62,945 bases of DNA, taken from positions 449,836 through 512,780 of the forward strand of contig NW_003153249.1 in assembly GCF_000003605.2 (NCBI RefSeq), in the 5' to 3' direction. This document shows, piece after piece, positions 14,101-24,700 of the stretch; positions within the stretch are counted from its first letter, which is position 1; the number at the start of each line of letters is the position of its first letter. This stretch comes from Saccoglossus kowalevskii. Lineage: Eukaryota; Hemichordata; Enteropneusta; Harrimaniidae. The notes under the pieces were generated by a model that saw only the letters and a list, made by a program, of their open reading frames with translations, was not told the origin of the DNA and searched no databases. The translations under genes were made by a program, and so were the position numbers.

Positions 14101-17100
14101 ACGGTTTTTTTATATTTCTGGCAGAACTGTGCAGCCAAAAGTTTACTTTGCAATCAGATGCAGCAGCAGAAAACACAGGACTCATTAAACTAGCCGTCCA
14201 TGAATAATTATTCGGTCTCCCGGAATTCATAACGGATTTCCTAAGGTACATATAATGCCCTAAAATGATAGACATATCTATTTGGAGTAATATGTTTTGA
14301 ACACAGATAATATGCTATACAATGAAACAATGGAATTAGTGGAACAAGTAAATGATTGACCTTCACTGAGTGTACCTATTTATTCATTTCCCCCTACAAT
14401 TTCCATTTAAAATCGTTCCAAAAATACACGACTATGTTGACCTTTTGCATATTTTTGTTCCAGATTATATAGTATGTGAGGTGTATTTTCTTGACATAAT
14501 AAAATTGTTGACTAAACACTTAATCTAATTCATGGCGATTGTTTTGATAGCTTCGCTTCTACCCCGTATCCCAAGCGTTCAATGGTTACTTTTATTTGAA
14601 CATATAAACTCATTTTATGGTCCATAGGATTGTTTTGGTTTGTGATCTGAGAACACATGTATTCACATAAAATGCAATTACATGCTTATTATGTATACGG
14701 CGTATATAGTTTAAATAATTACATTGGCCAAAGATTTGTTCCTACTTGCACTGCAATCACTTATATGAGGCAGAATATTTGCAAGCTTATTGAAATTTTA
14801 AAGGGGAGCTGAGGTCTGGCTTTTGTCACTTAGAACATGTAAGACAATTTGTATGTGCTGCGAAATGCTCTAAATATCGAGTATAAAACGGGCTGTGACT
14901 TCGCGTTGTGTTATTTCGCGTCTAGAGGGCCAGTCAATGACGTCATCAGTGAACACTGATAATTGAAACCATTCATCCTAGTACGTCAATACCATAGAAG
15001 TGCTACTAAGAAAGACTTTGTTTACTGACAATTTAAAAGTTGAAACATGGTGAGATGTTGTGCGTATAAATGCCATAACGATTCATGTTATATTTTTACC
15101 GAAATCCCAAATCAAATTTCAAGAGGATGGTTGCGAGAAATCGGCAAAGGACTAACCTGAAAATGAAGACACGTATAGCGTTCTAACTATAGTACACAGT
15201 TGGTAAATAAATATTGCACGAGTTAAAACTAAATTAGAAATATGCTAACATCACTTGAACTACAGTACTCATTTCGCCCAACTTCCCTCTTTATAATCGA
15301 TCGCTTGTCGCCTAATTTCCGACCGCACGGTATTTTCCAACTGAAAAACGACCGCATTTATATGGTTTGTTCTTCTCGTTTGCATGAAAACACTGACCGC
15401 TCGCCCGAACACTGATCACTGGCACAGGCGTGTTCGAAATGGTGGTTTTAATGATACAGTTTGGGAATACAACGAGTATTTAACTATTATTACAATCTGA
15501 ACGACTCTTCGTATCGTTCGCGAACGCAATTTGAACTGTGTCCAATATTAAATAACTTGAGTTCAGTGCGTGACTCGGGGGTCAAACTTTGGTCAACACA
15601 CACTAGACGCAATGATCCTGGGACCCGCCGTAGGCGGCAGTATTTTCATGCGAGGTCAATTTTGGATCAGCAGGTCATTCTTAAACGCGTAATTCGGACT
15701 GAATCGAGAATCAATTTTGGGTGCCAGAAATCAACCAAAGACGCTTATTAAGTTGTAATTTGCGCCGTCAAGACAAAGTTCAGGTTAATAAAACAAGTTC
15801 GACGACATTTTCCCGTTTTGTTGAAAAAAGTGGAGATAAATTGACATGCACAAATCGTGACGTGGATAACGCATGCAATGCAGAGTCATGGGCATTGTCT
15901 ACAGTACACGTACATGCACCTTTCGATGACGTAGATTATTTTGCCAGCCAGCAGAGCACGTACAGACAGTGTACTATAGGTAAGAGTTCGTGCCCTTTAC
16001 CACAAATTTAAATATATTCTTAACAATTGCATTACCTCTAAACTCTGCACACCATGCTATGATTATTCAATGCTTTGAACTAAACGACTTCATCGCTTAA
16101 CAAAGCCTATTTTCAAGATTTATTGGCACATGATGTCATAAATCCGGGAATCCAATATTCAAATATAAACGTGACGTCTCATTGCGGTCATGGCAGCATG
16201 TATCGCCAAACATTGCATCGTACATAAATGATGACAGCGATTTACTAGGCCTATGACCTGTGAACTTGTACGATTTTTGTGATGTGCACAGTGCGACTAG
16301 TAACAATTACCTAAACTACCGATCCTACACGGTCACCGTTGTCACAATGCATCTCAATTTAGCATCTAAAGCCAAAAAATAGGGCCGATATGTGTGAATA
16401 CATGTACATTAATAGTCTGGTCTACGCAGCCAGCAATAATGAAATTGCAAGGATGGCATTGGCAAAAAGATGACCTCGGATGTATAGTCTCTGTCCATTG
16501 ATGTAATGTTATAGTGTATATGAAGTATGTGATCATGATTAATCTTCATGACCATTTGTGACCACGTCATTGATTATTTGGCATAGGCTACCACACACTG
16601 TATAATATTGAGAAGAAGGTCATACAATAATTGCAATTCGTTCACCACATGAATTGGCATGGGTGTTTGTACCCATTCTTACTTTTTCATGGCGATTGTC
16701 AGGCCCATTACAATTTTCTTGTGATTTAGACTGACTTTTGTCACATGCAAGAAACAGCAAGGGCAGCAATGTATCCATCAGAAATGCTCTTATCATGCTT
16801 GTGATGTTGCTATCGTAGGTAAATGGCCACAGCAGGAATGTACATAATTGTTATTTATTAGGCATAAACTGATAGGGACCAATTTCTTTTATTTTTATGG
16901 AAATGAGTTACTTTTTTCTAAAATGAACAAAAGTTGATATTAATATTATCATGTCAAAAATTAATTGTTTAAAATGATTGTATTTGATATAGACTGAACA
17001 TGTTGAGAAAAAATAAATCTGAAATAATAATAAAATCCCTGCCTAACTACCCAATATTTTTTACCCTAATACTGGAAACGCCTATTTTTTTTCTATTGGC

Positions 17101-20100
17101 CACATAATGTACAAACTGGTCCACGCATTTACATTCCATTTTTCTGGTTTGATATTGACTCATTTGCAGCCCTGTCATTTGTGAAACTAGGATTTTACTT
17201 CCTATAGCATGTGTGTGGGTTGTTGTTGCTGCAATATACATATAGTATTTGCGGCAATATGACTATTACCAAAACAAGGTAATGCTTTCAGCATTCTCTC
17301 GCCAGTCGTTTACAATGTGCCTTAGGACTTAATAATGGAAAGTCCAATCATTTCCAAAGCTTTATCTATTTCAACAATGTTCTGACTATTGAAGACACCT
17401 CTACTCAACTTGTTTTTTGTTGGTTAAGATAAAAAATAAAAACATTATTATTTCCTTGTTCATTACATACGTTTATTCTATTCGCGCTATCTTTACATGG
17501 TTGTCTTCCAACTAGTAATGCTAGTGATGTCTAATAACAACTTGCCAAATTACAATCGAGTGGTGGGTGGGTCACAGTTAAGTACAAATAAGCCACTCAC
17601 TTCCAAAGAACAAATATAATCATTCTTTCCGATCAAGTACTTTAACCTCCCCCTCTTGATTCAAATGACATAACCAGAAGACTTAAGACATCACCTACTT
17701 CCTATAACACGCAACACCATATTCACATAATTGTTCATACATGTATACATTGTCACTGTAAAATCAATTCCATAAATTTACCATTGGCTCCAGCAAATCA
17801 TTTGCCCATTTAACTATAGCCTCCTTTGTAATCCATCTAATACTTTTGTCCTGTGTTTCAATTACACAACGGTAGTCAAAAATGTCAGCTTCTATTATTT
17901 GAACACTCTGGAAAACACAATCCTATTATGAAGGTCACGTACATTTATATTGCGCTGGTCCCGCTAACTCTGGACGTCAGCATTGCCGCGTAGTAAGTTT
18001 TGCAGTCACTCAGTTGTCGCAGCGTATCGACTTTTCCTTCTTTGCGCATGTTCTACGTTATCGTTCTCTTAAAATATCCCAGTCATTTATGTTCAATCAA
18101 GGTCTTGACAATAATACACGACCGCGGCCAGCTGGCGTCATGAAATCTATGCATTAAAGTCGGGCGAACTGCGGCCGTTTGATTTCCTATTCTCCCAAAA
18201 AGCTTGCGATTGGTAAGAATGGTTATTAATATATTGCCCGATGCTCTTTATTTTTTTTTATTTTTCAAGGTAAGAAATGGATACTTGGAATTGACATTTC
18301 ACCGGGACAACTCTAGTTCGTTTATAGTTTGGCGATGACAAATAACAAATATATAATAAATAGAATTTGTTTAATCATTTGAAGTTTCACCCCTTCAAAT
18401 TACTGAACATGATCCCCATGAATTACGGTCAATTTTTGTACTGTCTCGGCTTGTATGACAGAAGTCGACAACAACGCATCCTAAATGCGGCATTAAGAAA
18501 CCAGCGACGATTGACATTACAAACAAATTATTACCGGGATACTGTCGATATGCATTTCAAACAATCGAAATTATTATCGAAAGTCGACAAAAATAGTTAT
18601 ACAAACACATCGTGAAGAGTCAACAATCAGGAAAGAAACCCCAGAATTTACACCGATGTACTTTCCAATTCAGACAATCATACCGTAATTGCCGTCTCAA
18701 TCAAATCTAGGTTAAAGGGCAAATTGCTTGCATATAATTATATATAGTTAAAAACTAAATATATTTGAATTTTTTGTTTTTTGTTTGAATTTCAACGTTT
18801 GTGGAAACCAATAGAATAAGTACGTGTATACAATAGCGATATGTTCATTACTGACGTCATCACCTAGCGCCCCTATAGGCGAAATGACGCCAGGCAAAGA
18901 GGACGTTGTCGTCAACTTCACAATCCGTTTTATACCCGATATTTAGGGCATTTCGCAGCATATAAAAGTTGTTTGTATCGCCAGAATTCTTCCATAGATC
19001 TTAAATTTCATGTACGTAGTGACAAAAGCCAGACCTCTGCTCCCCTTTAGTTCTTAATCATAGATATCATTTTTTTCAGAAACCAAAACACTTTTGTATA
19101 CAATCAAGATGGATGTCTGTATTTTGTTACTTACCATCAGTGTTGTTGAATCCGCCAACATATCTGGGAGCTAATTCAGTGCTACCTTGTAATCTGACCC
19201 AATCACAACCATCGCCAATGGTATCTTCATACCACCCGCATTGGCTATTCTCAAAATCACATGTATTTGCTGTGACTACAAGATAATAGTAGTAATAACA
19301 GTTAATATATTTTTGGCATTAGAAATTTTTATTGTATTTTGAGTGAAGCACAGCACCAATCTGACAGTCTTATTGTCTTAGTTAATAATATCGTGAACAG
19401 TGCAATAAACTTCGATGTGCTTAGCTTTATTCGAGACAAGCAGTGGGGTCTATTGTGGAATGAATATATCCACAATTTATGCGGGAAGGTAAAAATACCT
19501 GATATCAAAACAAATAAAAACTACACAATGAAATACATTTCTGTGTTGTATTCAATGATTAGTGGGCGGCATCATTTCATTTGGTAAGGGCAATATAACA
19601 AAACTTTAAAAGCAAGTCAATACCATACCAGTACTATAATGTCTTAAGTCTTAACGACATGAGATGACTTATGAAGAAGTCTCTGTTCGGGGGTAATATT
19701 GCACAGGGCAATCAGAACAAAGATCTATAGAGATACTGCATACAGTTCTAAACACGACGAGAATAAACTCTCAACCAATGCCCAAGCCTATACACAGGTC
19801 TTGGTTCTTGTGTCACTTGATGTGACTTTAGTCATGTCTTGTGTCGTTTCAGGTAATACTATCTTGATCAGTTGTGATGTTGTATACTGAATCTAGTAAA
19901 ACAGTGTATATATCTCACTTGTACAGTATATTGGTATATCAGTGATGTCTTTATCTTGATATAGTTCCCGGATATATAGCCCACTGTGCTTGTATACTGA
20001 AATCATGAGCTAGATACGTAAGACTTCGAACGAATATGAACTTATAAACAGCAATGCGTATAGTTCTCAATTAGCTAACACCGAAAAACCAATCAGCCCA

Positions 20101-23100
20101 TTTTAAAAGATCCAATAAGTTATGATATATTTATTAGCTCGAGCTGGCTTCATTATGTCACGAAACAAAGTTCAGTCCTACCACACTACTACATTTTCAG
20201 CAGACGGGAGTCAAATATATCAGAGATTCTCCAAAGACTACTTCAACAAACTTTTCTTCATTAATGTCACAATACAGTGAAATGACTTTTCTATTTTCTT
20301 TTATGAAAACACATGACAACTTACAATTCAAAAGAGTGGTAAACTACAGATTCTACTGCTGTCATGAACAAATCTCGTTTGCAATATCATTTTACAGAGC
20401 GAGAACTCTTCTTTGATATACGACCGACTCAAAATAAAATGTTTGGGTGGCTGCCATCAACTTTCTCTCGATTTGGGGGTAATAAACTTGATACATATAT
20501 AGATCATAATTTAGTTCTACTTTTCATTTTTGTTTCACTACTCATGGTTCCTATTACTTTATTTATACTTCTTCTCACTAAAAAGGGTCTCTTATTTCTG
20601 CTATCAATTTTTAAAGGGAATTCCCCCTGACTATGCTTTGCAGTCAAACAAAATGAGTGATACAATTCCATTGTAAGTGTTGATATCGTATCAAGCTTTA
20701 TGCGTCAGTGAATGAAGATCATGTTTTGAAAGAACTTACTATTAACAAGTGAAAATAATCAACTCGCTTACAAACATGGGTGTAAAAACAACTTAGACAG
20801 TTGATCCACATATTATTCATTATATCTTACTTGTCGTGAAAAATAATTTAGTTGTTTATTTTGTTAAGTTGCACCATGCAGTTTGTGTCGGTAAATATTT
20901 GAGTAATTGTGTCACTAGTCTGAAATACACCTAAAAGTATGTGAAAGTATTCTCTTTGTCTATATGAGCAATCACATAGGTGATTGCTGCCCAAATTGTA
21001 CTTAATTCAGTCGCTACGACCACACTCATCTCTCGTGAATACGCAAGAATGCAGTGATTTCACGGTAACACGATGCATCCAATAATGCACCTTTGCGAGG
21101 TATTTTAAAGGTAGACAGTTTGAGTACAGTTGGAAACGTTAGAGTGGACGGTAAGAGCGGAGACCTCGAGATTGGTGACAGCTGAATTGAGTCGAAGACT
21201 GAGTGGACGACAGGACAGTTCAGTACGCTCACTACTCTGCGTTCATATATAAAATATCACCTATCTTATTCCCTGAAGGTACTCTCAAAGCCAAGCAACA
21301 TACCCCAAATTCAACCAACACATTTTCCTCTAACGACGAACCACATCCAATCCCAACCTGACAGCAAACAGCCCTGCGCCCCCATTAACAATTGTACAGC
21401 TGCTTTGTTGTTAACAATTTATAATATAACTCTAACTTGTGTTTTCAATCGCTATTTAACTGTTCATTTCATTTGCTGGGTAATAGCATATGAGATGAGT
21501 GTGTTCACTCCCAGTTGTTTTGTGAATAAAATACACTATGTAGATAACTATGCAGAATTGTGCATGATTGTTTACCTGGCTGCGTGGGGAAAAGTATTTT
21601 TTTTAACTATTAGAGTACGTATGTACGTAATAGGCGCTAAGTATCTATGTACCATGAGAATGGAGAGATTGATGGTTTGTTGTAATTGATTCACTTCAAG
21701 AAACTCAAATAATTATATAAATGTTTCCAATAAAAACGCATCACAACATGTATCTTCGTGTTGGATTCTCCATAAAAATGCATCAGAGACACGCTGTTGC
21801 ATTTGATTTTGTCGACAGTGAATACAGATTTATAGTGAGAATTCTGCCAAGGTCACATATAATGCTCAAACGACAGATGACTTACTAAACCTTAGCTTAC
21901 AAAGATGCAACTGACCTGGACACGTATTTTAGCTCACTCGTATACGGTTTTCCGTTCTCTGCTTAGTATGCAATCAACAGGGTAGTCTCTACTAGTGACA
22001 TCCTGTTTTGCTGATTGGAATATATTTAACATGGTGTAAATATTTAAGATTGGGAGAAAGGAAAACGAGACATAAATTCAATATTTTAACAAATGATTAT
22101 GAAACACTTTCTGTATCGTTTACCCAAGTTTGGGTAAACACGTCGTACACGTACATACTATACTGAATGACAGAATAAAGACAAATGATTTAATTTGTAT
22201 ACTGATATGTTGACCATCCAGCTTTATTCAAACCTGTGTATTTTATAAGCAGTGTGCGTTAAATAATTGCAATCGAAGAATAAACAAATATTCTTGCTGT
22301 AGAATTTGTATTCCAAGCTTTTCTCTGCGTTTTTATAGAGTCAAATATATGTACTAAATAGAAGTACACTATGTCAATTGATCAGTGTACAATTTACTAT
22401 GCCGTAGTGGCACTTATCATATATCACGCATCGATGACGAGGAACTGGCCTATCAGTTCTAACACGATTAAATTAAATTAATTAAAGCTGTAATTAAGCT
22501 AAAATTATTGTTTTTGAATGGTTGTTTTAAAATTCTAAAACAAAAATTGATATGCCTGACTAATGTTTAAATTATACTTCTCTGTATGTAACCTTTACCA
22601 ATCTAAAATTGTCAAGAAAATTAACGCTAAGGGGAAATCGCAAACTGATTGTTTCTATGTAAACAAGTTTGGGTCATGTATTTTTAGTACTTTTACTAAT
22701 TCCTCTTGTTATACTAGTTAGCCGGGTACATCATTTATCTTACGAACACGATAATTGTACTTCCAATGATGTACGTCTTGGTCATCTCCAATCTGTTGAC
22801 TCTTGTGTACCACCTGCATCGCTAGACGCTGGTTCCACCATTGACCCTAATGACTTTGTTCTTTGGCTCAAGCGTTGTTTTGACCGTGGTCAATGATGAA
22901 ACACATGCTGCTGCATTTAATCTGAATTTCAATATACTACAGATGTTACATTTTTACCAGAAAATATTATACTTATTTCAATGTTGTCCAGATTTCAGAA
23001 ATCGCTGTTGACACGAAAGTTATCGCCATTAGTGAAATTTTAATTGAAACGATGTATACGATTTAAAAATACGTAATTATGTATTACACTCGCATTTTGG

Positions 23101-23981
23101 TTTGTTTTATTATAAATGTACACCCCAAAACATATTATATTTCCCAAAACATAAAATAAATCAGTCTGATTATTGCTACACAAATTGGCATATACAGCTA
23201 CAACTATACCTTCACAATCACCGTTATGATGACAGCAAATCCTATCTCACCTATGCGAAGTCAATATTGCATTTCTTTATATGTTTCTATTGAGAAAAAC
23301 TGTGAACAATTTCAAAATGTGGGAGATGAAATTATAAAAATATTTGGTAAACACAAGTCGTTTTTGAATAAAACATAAAATCCCCACTGAATCAAGTGTT
23401 TGATTTGAAAACAGCTTTGGGTTGCATAAACACGTCTGCAGATTGACAAAAATTGGACAAGCCTGTTAATGACAGTTTCTGAAAACAGGGAGCTGTTTCG
23501 AACATGTAAGTAAAATAAGCAATGTGCATTGTCGTCATATGGCAACATAATTATATATGAGTTTTAATAGGTGTTAGCATCGAAATTTCATTTTAAACAG
23601 ACATTTTATTTTTAAAGTACCTTCCGATATCCAGCATGTATGTTGATAATGTCGACAGCAGAATAATTCTATAAGTTTCCATCTTAGAGTTGATTATTGA
23701 GTTGGACTTGAATTGGCTAGTTTGTGATTCGACAACGTTATATAAACAACATTATTTGGATGAAATACAAAACAAACACCGAGGGAAGAAGAAATCAATT
23801 CCAAAGTAAAAAAATCCCACCGCTTGGTGAATTGTAAAATAATAGTAATTGTTATATGAGGTTAAATATCAACAAATGATTTGTACATAGTTGGTAGCCA
23901 ATATACACTCATAAAAAATCACTTACCTGTGTGCAAGGAGCCAGAAATAAACATGATTGCAAGAAAATATGCATACTCCAT
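227..23981 (-). CDS. MAM and LDLa domain type I membrane protein (MALRD1-like), 27 coding exons
   Basis: Coding exons in gene order: 23981-23927, 19275-19135, 14259-13994, 13675-13468, 13013-12855, 12460-12363, 12126-11956, 11209-11116, 10943-10764, 10622-10458, 10313-10060, 9970-9886, 9605-9483, 8762-8637, 8423-8338, 8228-8052, 7833-7584, 7469-7335, 7224-6895, 6655-6527, 6238-6077, 5622-5465, 4706-4499, 4017-3874, 2181-2094, 1938-1890, 340-227. They total 4155 nt (1384 residues plus stop); all introns are GT-AG and the frame is kept throughout. Layout: signal peptide, then MAM-LDLa six times, transmembrane helix, short tail. Known of the families: MAM domains mediate adhesion or receptor contacts, LDLa modules bind calcium and ligands. 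Inference: a cell-surface adhesion or scavenger-type receptor resembling MALRD1/Diet1 in its domain order; ligand unknown. The last exon is the least certain. Joining by transcript evidence was not possible here. Confidence 0.88.
3874..6238 (-). CDS. MAM domain 6 and derived LDLa 6 (exons 21-24)
   Basis: Exons 6238-6077 (phase 1-1), 5622-5465 (1-0) and 4706-4499 (0-1) give MAM domain 6, about residues 1085-1249. It shows the expected pieces: CHFDEYKPYC start, F-W-Y-H-M-Y in the middle, and DIAIDDVTFTQSC near the end. Exon 4017-3874 gives a juxtamembrane cysteine-rich module, residues 1261-1301. Its six cysteines fit an LDLa pattern, but the usual D-x-S-D-E calcium motif is replaced by CPADCYDEEEF with a longer loop (WLNDGDVDC) before it. 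It may be a diverged LDLa that binds calcium differently or not at all. Intron 24 (2182-3873) carries a somewhat GC-richer patch around 3400-3720 that I could not assign. Confidence 0.86.
6527..7469 (-). CDS. MAM domain 5 and LDLa 5 (exons 18-20)
   Basis: Exon 18 (7469-7335, phase 1-1) starts the domain with CDFESGTCGW. Exon 19 (7224-6895, 330 nt, phase 1-1) carries the whole rest of the domain, ending ISGIAIDDLQFNNC. In the other five MAM domains this part is split by one or two phase-0 introns, so exon 19 looks like a fusion by intron loss. Exon 20 (6655-6527, 1-1) is LDLa 5 with six cysteines and the calcium signature DCDDWSDEDNC, residues about 1041-1076. MAM 5 is at about residues 883-1031. 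Confidence 0.9.
7584..8762 (-). CDS. MAM domain 4 and LDLa 4 (exons 14-17)
   Basis: Exons 8762-8637 (1-1), 8423-8338 (1-0), 8228-8052 (0-0) and 7833-7584 (0-1). The domain opens with CDFELDLCDW, has an R-L-A-S-P segment and VTFWYRMYG in the middle, and ends GYVAIDDVSF followed by SEC. It spans about residues 673-823. Exon 17 runs on without an intron into LDLa 4 (residues about 843-879), which has the calcium signature CTDNSDESSC and a rather long link between the two domains. An extra phase-0 intron divides the middle of the domain, as in MAM 2. Confidence 0.9.
9483..10622 (-). CDS. MAM domain 3 and LDLa 3 (exons 10-13)
   Basis: Exons 10622-10458 (1-1), 10313-10060 (1-0) and 9970-9886 (0-1) encode MAM domain 3 (residues about 462-621): CDFESGACGW at the start, CHLEFWYHVG in the middle, then ICIDDVVFIDC. 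Exon 13 (9605-9483, 1-1) is LDLa 3, with CIDKKKVCNF and the calcium signature DCMDSSDEQHC. For exon 10 the acceptor TTTACAG before TGCAGTACAGC was chosen over a second AG six bases downstream, because only the first keeps phase 1. For exon 13 the acceptor TTTTTAG was chosen for the same reason. Confidence 0.9.
10764..13013 (-). CDS. MAM domain 2 and LDLa 2 (exons 5-9)
   Basis: Exons 13013-12855 (1-1), 12460-12363 (1-0), 12126-11956 (0-0) and 11209-11116 (0-1) make MAM domain 2, residues about 229-392. It opens CDFQNGFCDW, has AQLISPVL and MRFYYYMFNRHFG in the middle, and closes GNIAIDDVTFTATC. Exon 9 (10943-10764, 1-1) starts with a proline-rich linker (APRKSPPPIRSP) and then LDLa 2. In LDLa 2 the usual acidic signature is altered to DDCLNGEEEATRC, so calcium binding may be weaker. 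The C-terminal end of the exon is TGT-A followed by the donor GTGAGA. Confidence 0.9.
13371..13441 (-). pseudogene. Remnant of a duplicated LDLa exon in intron 4
   Basis: Read on the minus strand, 13441-13371 translates to ACVTKDLVCDIVNNC and then GDNSDEM, nearly the same as the middle of LDLa 1 in exon 4 (13540-13470), which lies just upstream. The nucleotide match is also close. The copy lacks the first cysteines, the final cysteine and a usable donor, so it cannot act as a complete module. It is a partial tandem duplication of the exon 4 end. Confidence 0.75.
13468..19275 (-). CDS. MAM domain 1 and LDLa 1 (exons 2-4)
   Basis: Exons 19275-19135 (1-1), 14259-13994 (1-0) and 13675-13468 (0-1). 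The first opens the mature protein with TANTCDFENSQCGW and ends in a phase-1 donor GTAAGT. The second carries CKVNFWLHSSAR. The third has GTAIDDVEFVDC and runs on directly into LDLa 1 (residues about 188-223) with the calcium signature NCGDNSDEMNC. MAM 1 covers about residues 24-179. The 4.9-kb intron between the first two exons is long because a Kolobok-like element sits in it. Either of two AG acceptors six bases apart in exon 2 would keep the frame. Confidence 0.9.
14802..19046. mobile_element. Kolobok-like DNA transposon with THAP finger, 4245 bp, in intron 2
   Basis: The ends are long inverted repeats of about 160-200 bp. The left starts AGGGGAGCTGAGGTCTGGC; the right, reversed, starts AGGGGAGCAGAGGTCTGGC, and both continue with GCTGCGAAATGC about 60-75 bp in. 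The element is flanked by TTAA (14798-14801) and TTAG (19047-19050), read as a TTAA target duplication with one change. TTAA targets and a THAP zinc finger in the transposase are known traits of the Kolobok superfamily. Inside, a THAP start lies at 15047 on the plus strand, and further short open stretches occur on both strands (for example 15461-16011 plus, 17910-17760 minus). No continuous transposase can be read, so it looks degenerate. The rest of the interior shows nothing I recognise. Confidence 0.8.
15047..15160 (+). CDS. THAP zinc-finger N-terminus of the Kolobok-like transposase
   Basis: ATG at 15047 opens 37 codons: MVRCCAYKCHN, then F17, P21, R26, W28 and L29. This matches the start of a THAP C2CH finger (C-x4-C spacing, the conserved proline and tryptophan). 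The C-terminal CxxH half would lie downstream and is not continuous in this frame, which ends with TGA at 15158, so it may be an exon end or a decayed gene. THAP fingers bind DNA; here the finger would recognise the element's own ends. It sits about 245 bp inside the left end. Confidence 0.7.
   Translation: MVRCCAYKCHNDSCYIFTEIPNQISRGWLREIGKGLT
19276..23926 (-). other. Intron 1 of the MAM-LDLa gene
   Basis: The 4.65-kb first intron carries no exon of the gene that I can support. Its upstream part (about 21700-23926) belongs to the inverted duplication. Between about 22330 and 23850 this copy has about 1.1 kb with no counterpart in the plus-strand copy; that extra piece includes a 75-codon plus-strand frame (22669-22896) with a hydrophobic N-terminus (VFLVLLLIPLVILV), which I do not recognise. 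A second unrecognised plus-strand frame at 20364-20630 has one hydrophobic segment. A somewhat GC-richer patch lies at about 21020-21240. Confidence 0.5.
23927..23981 (-). CDS. Exon 1: signal peptide of the MAM-LDLa gene
   Basis: ATG at 23981 in the context TTCGACATGG opens 18 codons, MEYAYFLAIMFISGSLHT, followed by one base and the donor GTAAGT. It has the form of a signal peptide: short, hydrophobic core FLAIMFI, small residues near the end. The phase-1 end fits exon 2. The same exon in inverted form lies at 34560-34614 with 13 of 18 identical residues, which supports the choice of start. Confidence 0.88.
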
Positions 23982-24038
23982 GTCGAAGGAGTCGTTGAAT
24001 TACAGCCTCAGTTTTCCCCGCATGCGATCGTTGTGTCA

Positions 24039-24046
24039 CTATATAT
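24039..24046 (-). promoter_or_regulatory. TATA-like box of the minus-strand gene
   Basis: On the minus strand the sequence GTGCATATATAGTGACAC lies about 60 bp upstream of the start codon. The plus-strand paralogue has TGTAAATATAAAGAAACAC at the same distance, followed in both by ACAACGAT. Position and conservation suggest a core promoter with a short 5' leader of roughly 30 nt. Start of transcription is inferred, not seen. Confidence 0.5.
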
Positions 24047-24700
24047 GCACCTCTCTGTTGTGTAGTTCCCTTGACATCGACGTATAGAAAACCGTGCTAG
24101 TAAAACATAAGTTCGCCTGGACAAATGTCTTTTCAAATAAATTAAATGAAATAAACGGTACGCTAAATGTCAGTTGAATGCCGGTATGAATCTTCACTCG
24201 ACCTTTTAATAACGTATTATATGTATGTACACACAATTAATGTAAATGCTAATAGATTACTTTATTTTTCATATCGTATACAGAAACGCTTTCATTATTG
24301 CCAATTTCATATCCTATGGGGTGAAACCTTTTTGTTATTTCTCAGTTTATTAAACTTATTCTTATGTTGTTTCGTATTCGCTGTTTGTCGTTGATACAAA
24401 CTGGCCATTTAATAATTATCTTGATGACTACCATTAAAGTAATGATTAATCGCTTATTAATCACCACATATTATAACTTGAAAGAACAAAACAGATATGT
24501 AGATGCTAATGGCTGGATACGAATACGTCAATGAAAGAAACTGCCGCGGAGGTCTAAATGGTCGGCGATACTGAGATGCCCAACATAGTTATCTCACACA
24601 CGGCAACTAATATTAATTTTTGTCTATCTAACAATGCAGCAAAGTAAATTAGGAAAATAATTGGCAGAACCTACAACTTTTGTGGTCAGTTTCATTTCTT

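Larger units (their letters stand above)
21700..24700 (-). repeat. Left arm of an inverted duplication (promoter and exon 1 of the minus gene)
   Basis: Reverse-complement matches to 33990-35590 run in order: 24640-24700 with 34000-34030 (AAAGTTGWAGGTTYTGCCAA), 24480-24580 with 34085-34150, 24200-24420 with 34200-34430, exon 1, 22260-22330 with 35080-35135, 22080-22220 with 35170-35320, 21930-22010 with 35380-35460, and 21760-21810 with 35470-35510. Identity is patchy (roughly 70-90 percent by eye), so the duplication is not recent. The left arm is longer because of an extra stretch between about 22330 and 23850. Confidence 0.85.

Noticed and set aside
20364-20630. 88-codon plus-strand frame with a hydrophobic segment
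   Set aside because: No family recognised, no splice or promoter context; composition like the surrounding intron.
20998-21398. Possible solo LTR: TGTAC and GTACA-type ends about 400 bp apart with a TATA-like motif inside
   Set aside because: The flanks show no matching target duplication and no second copy or coding part of an LTR element was seen, so the ends may be chance.
22669-22896. 75-codon plus-strand frame with a hydrophobic N-terminus, considered as a small secreted protein gene
   Set aside because: No paralogue, promoter or poly(A) signal could be supported; it is described only as part of intron 1.
23620-23690. Minus-strand METYRIILLSTLSTYML as an alternative signal-peptide exon
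   Set aside because: The donor GTACTT is poor, the phase (2) does not fit exon 2, and the plus-strand arm has no matching sequence.
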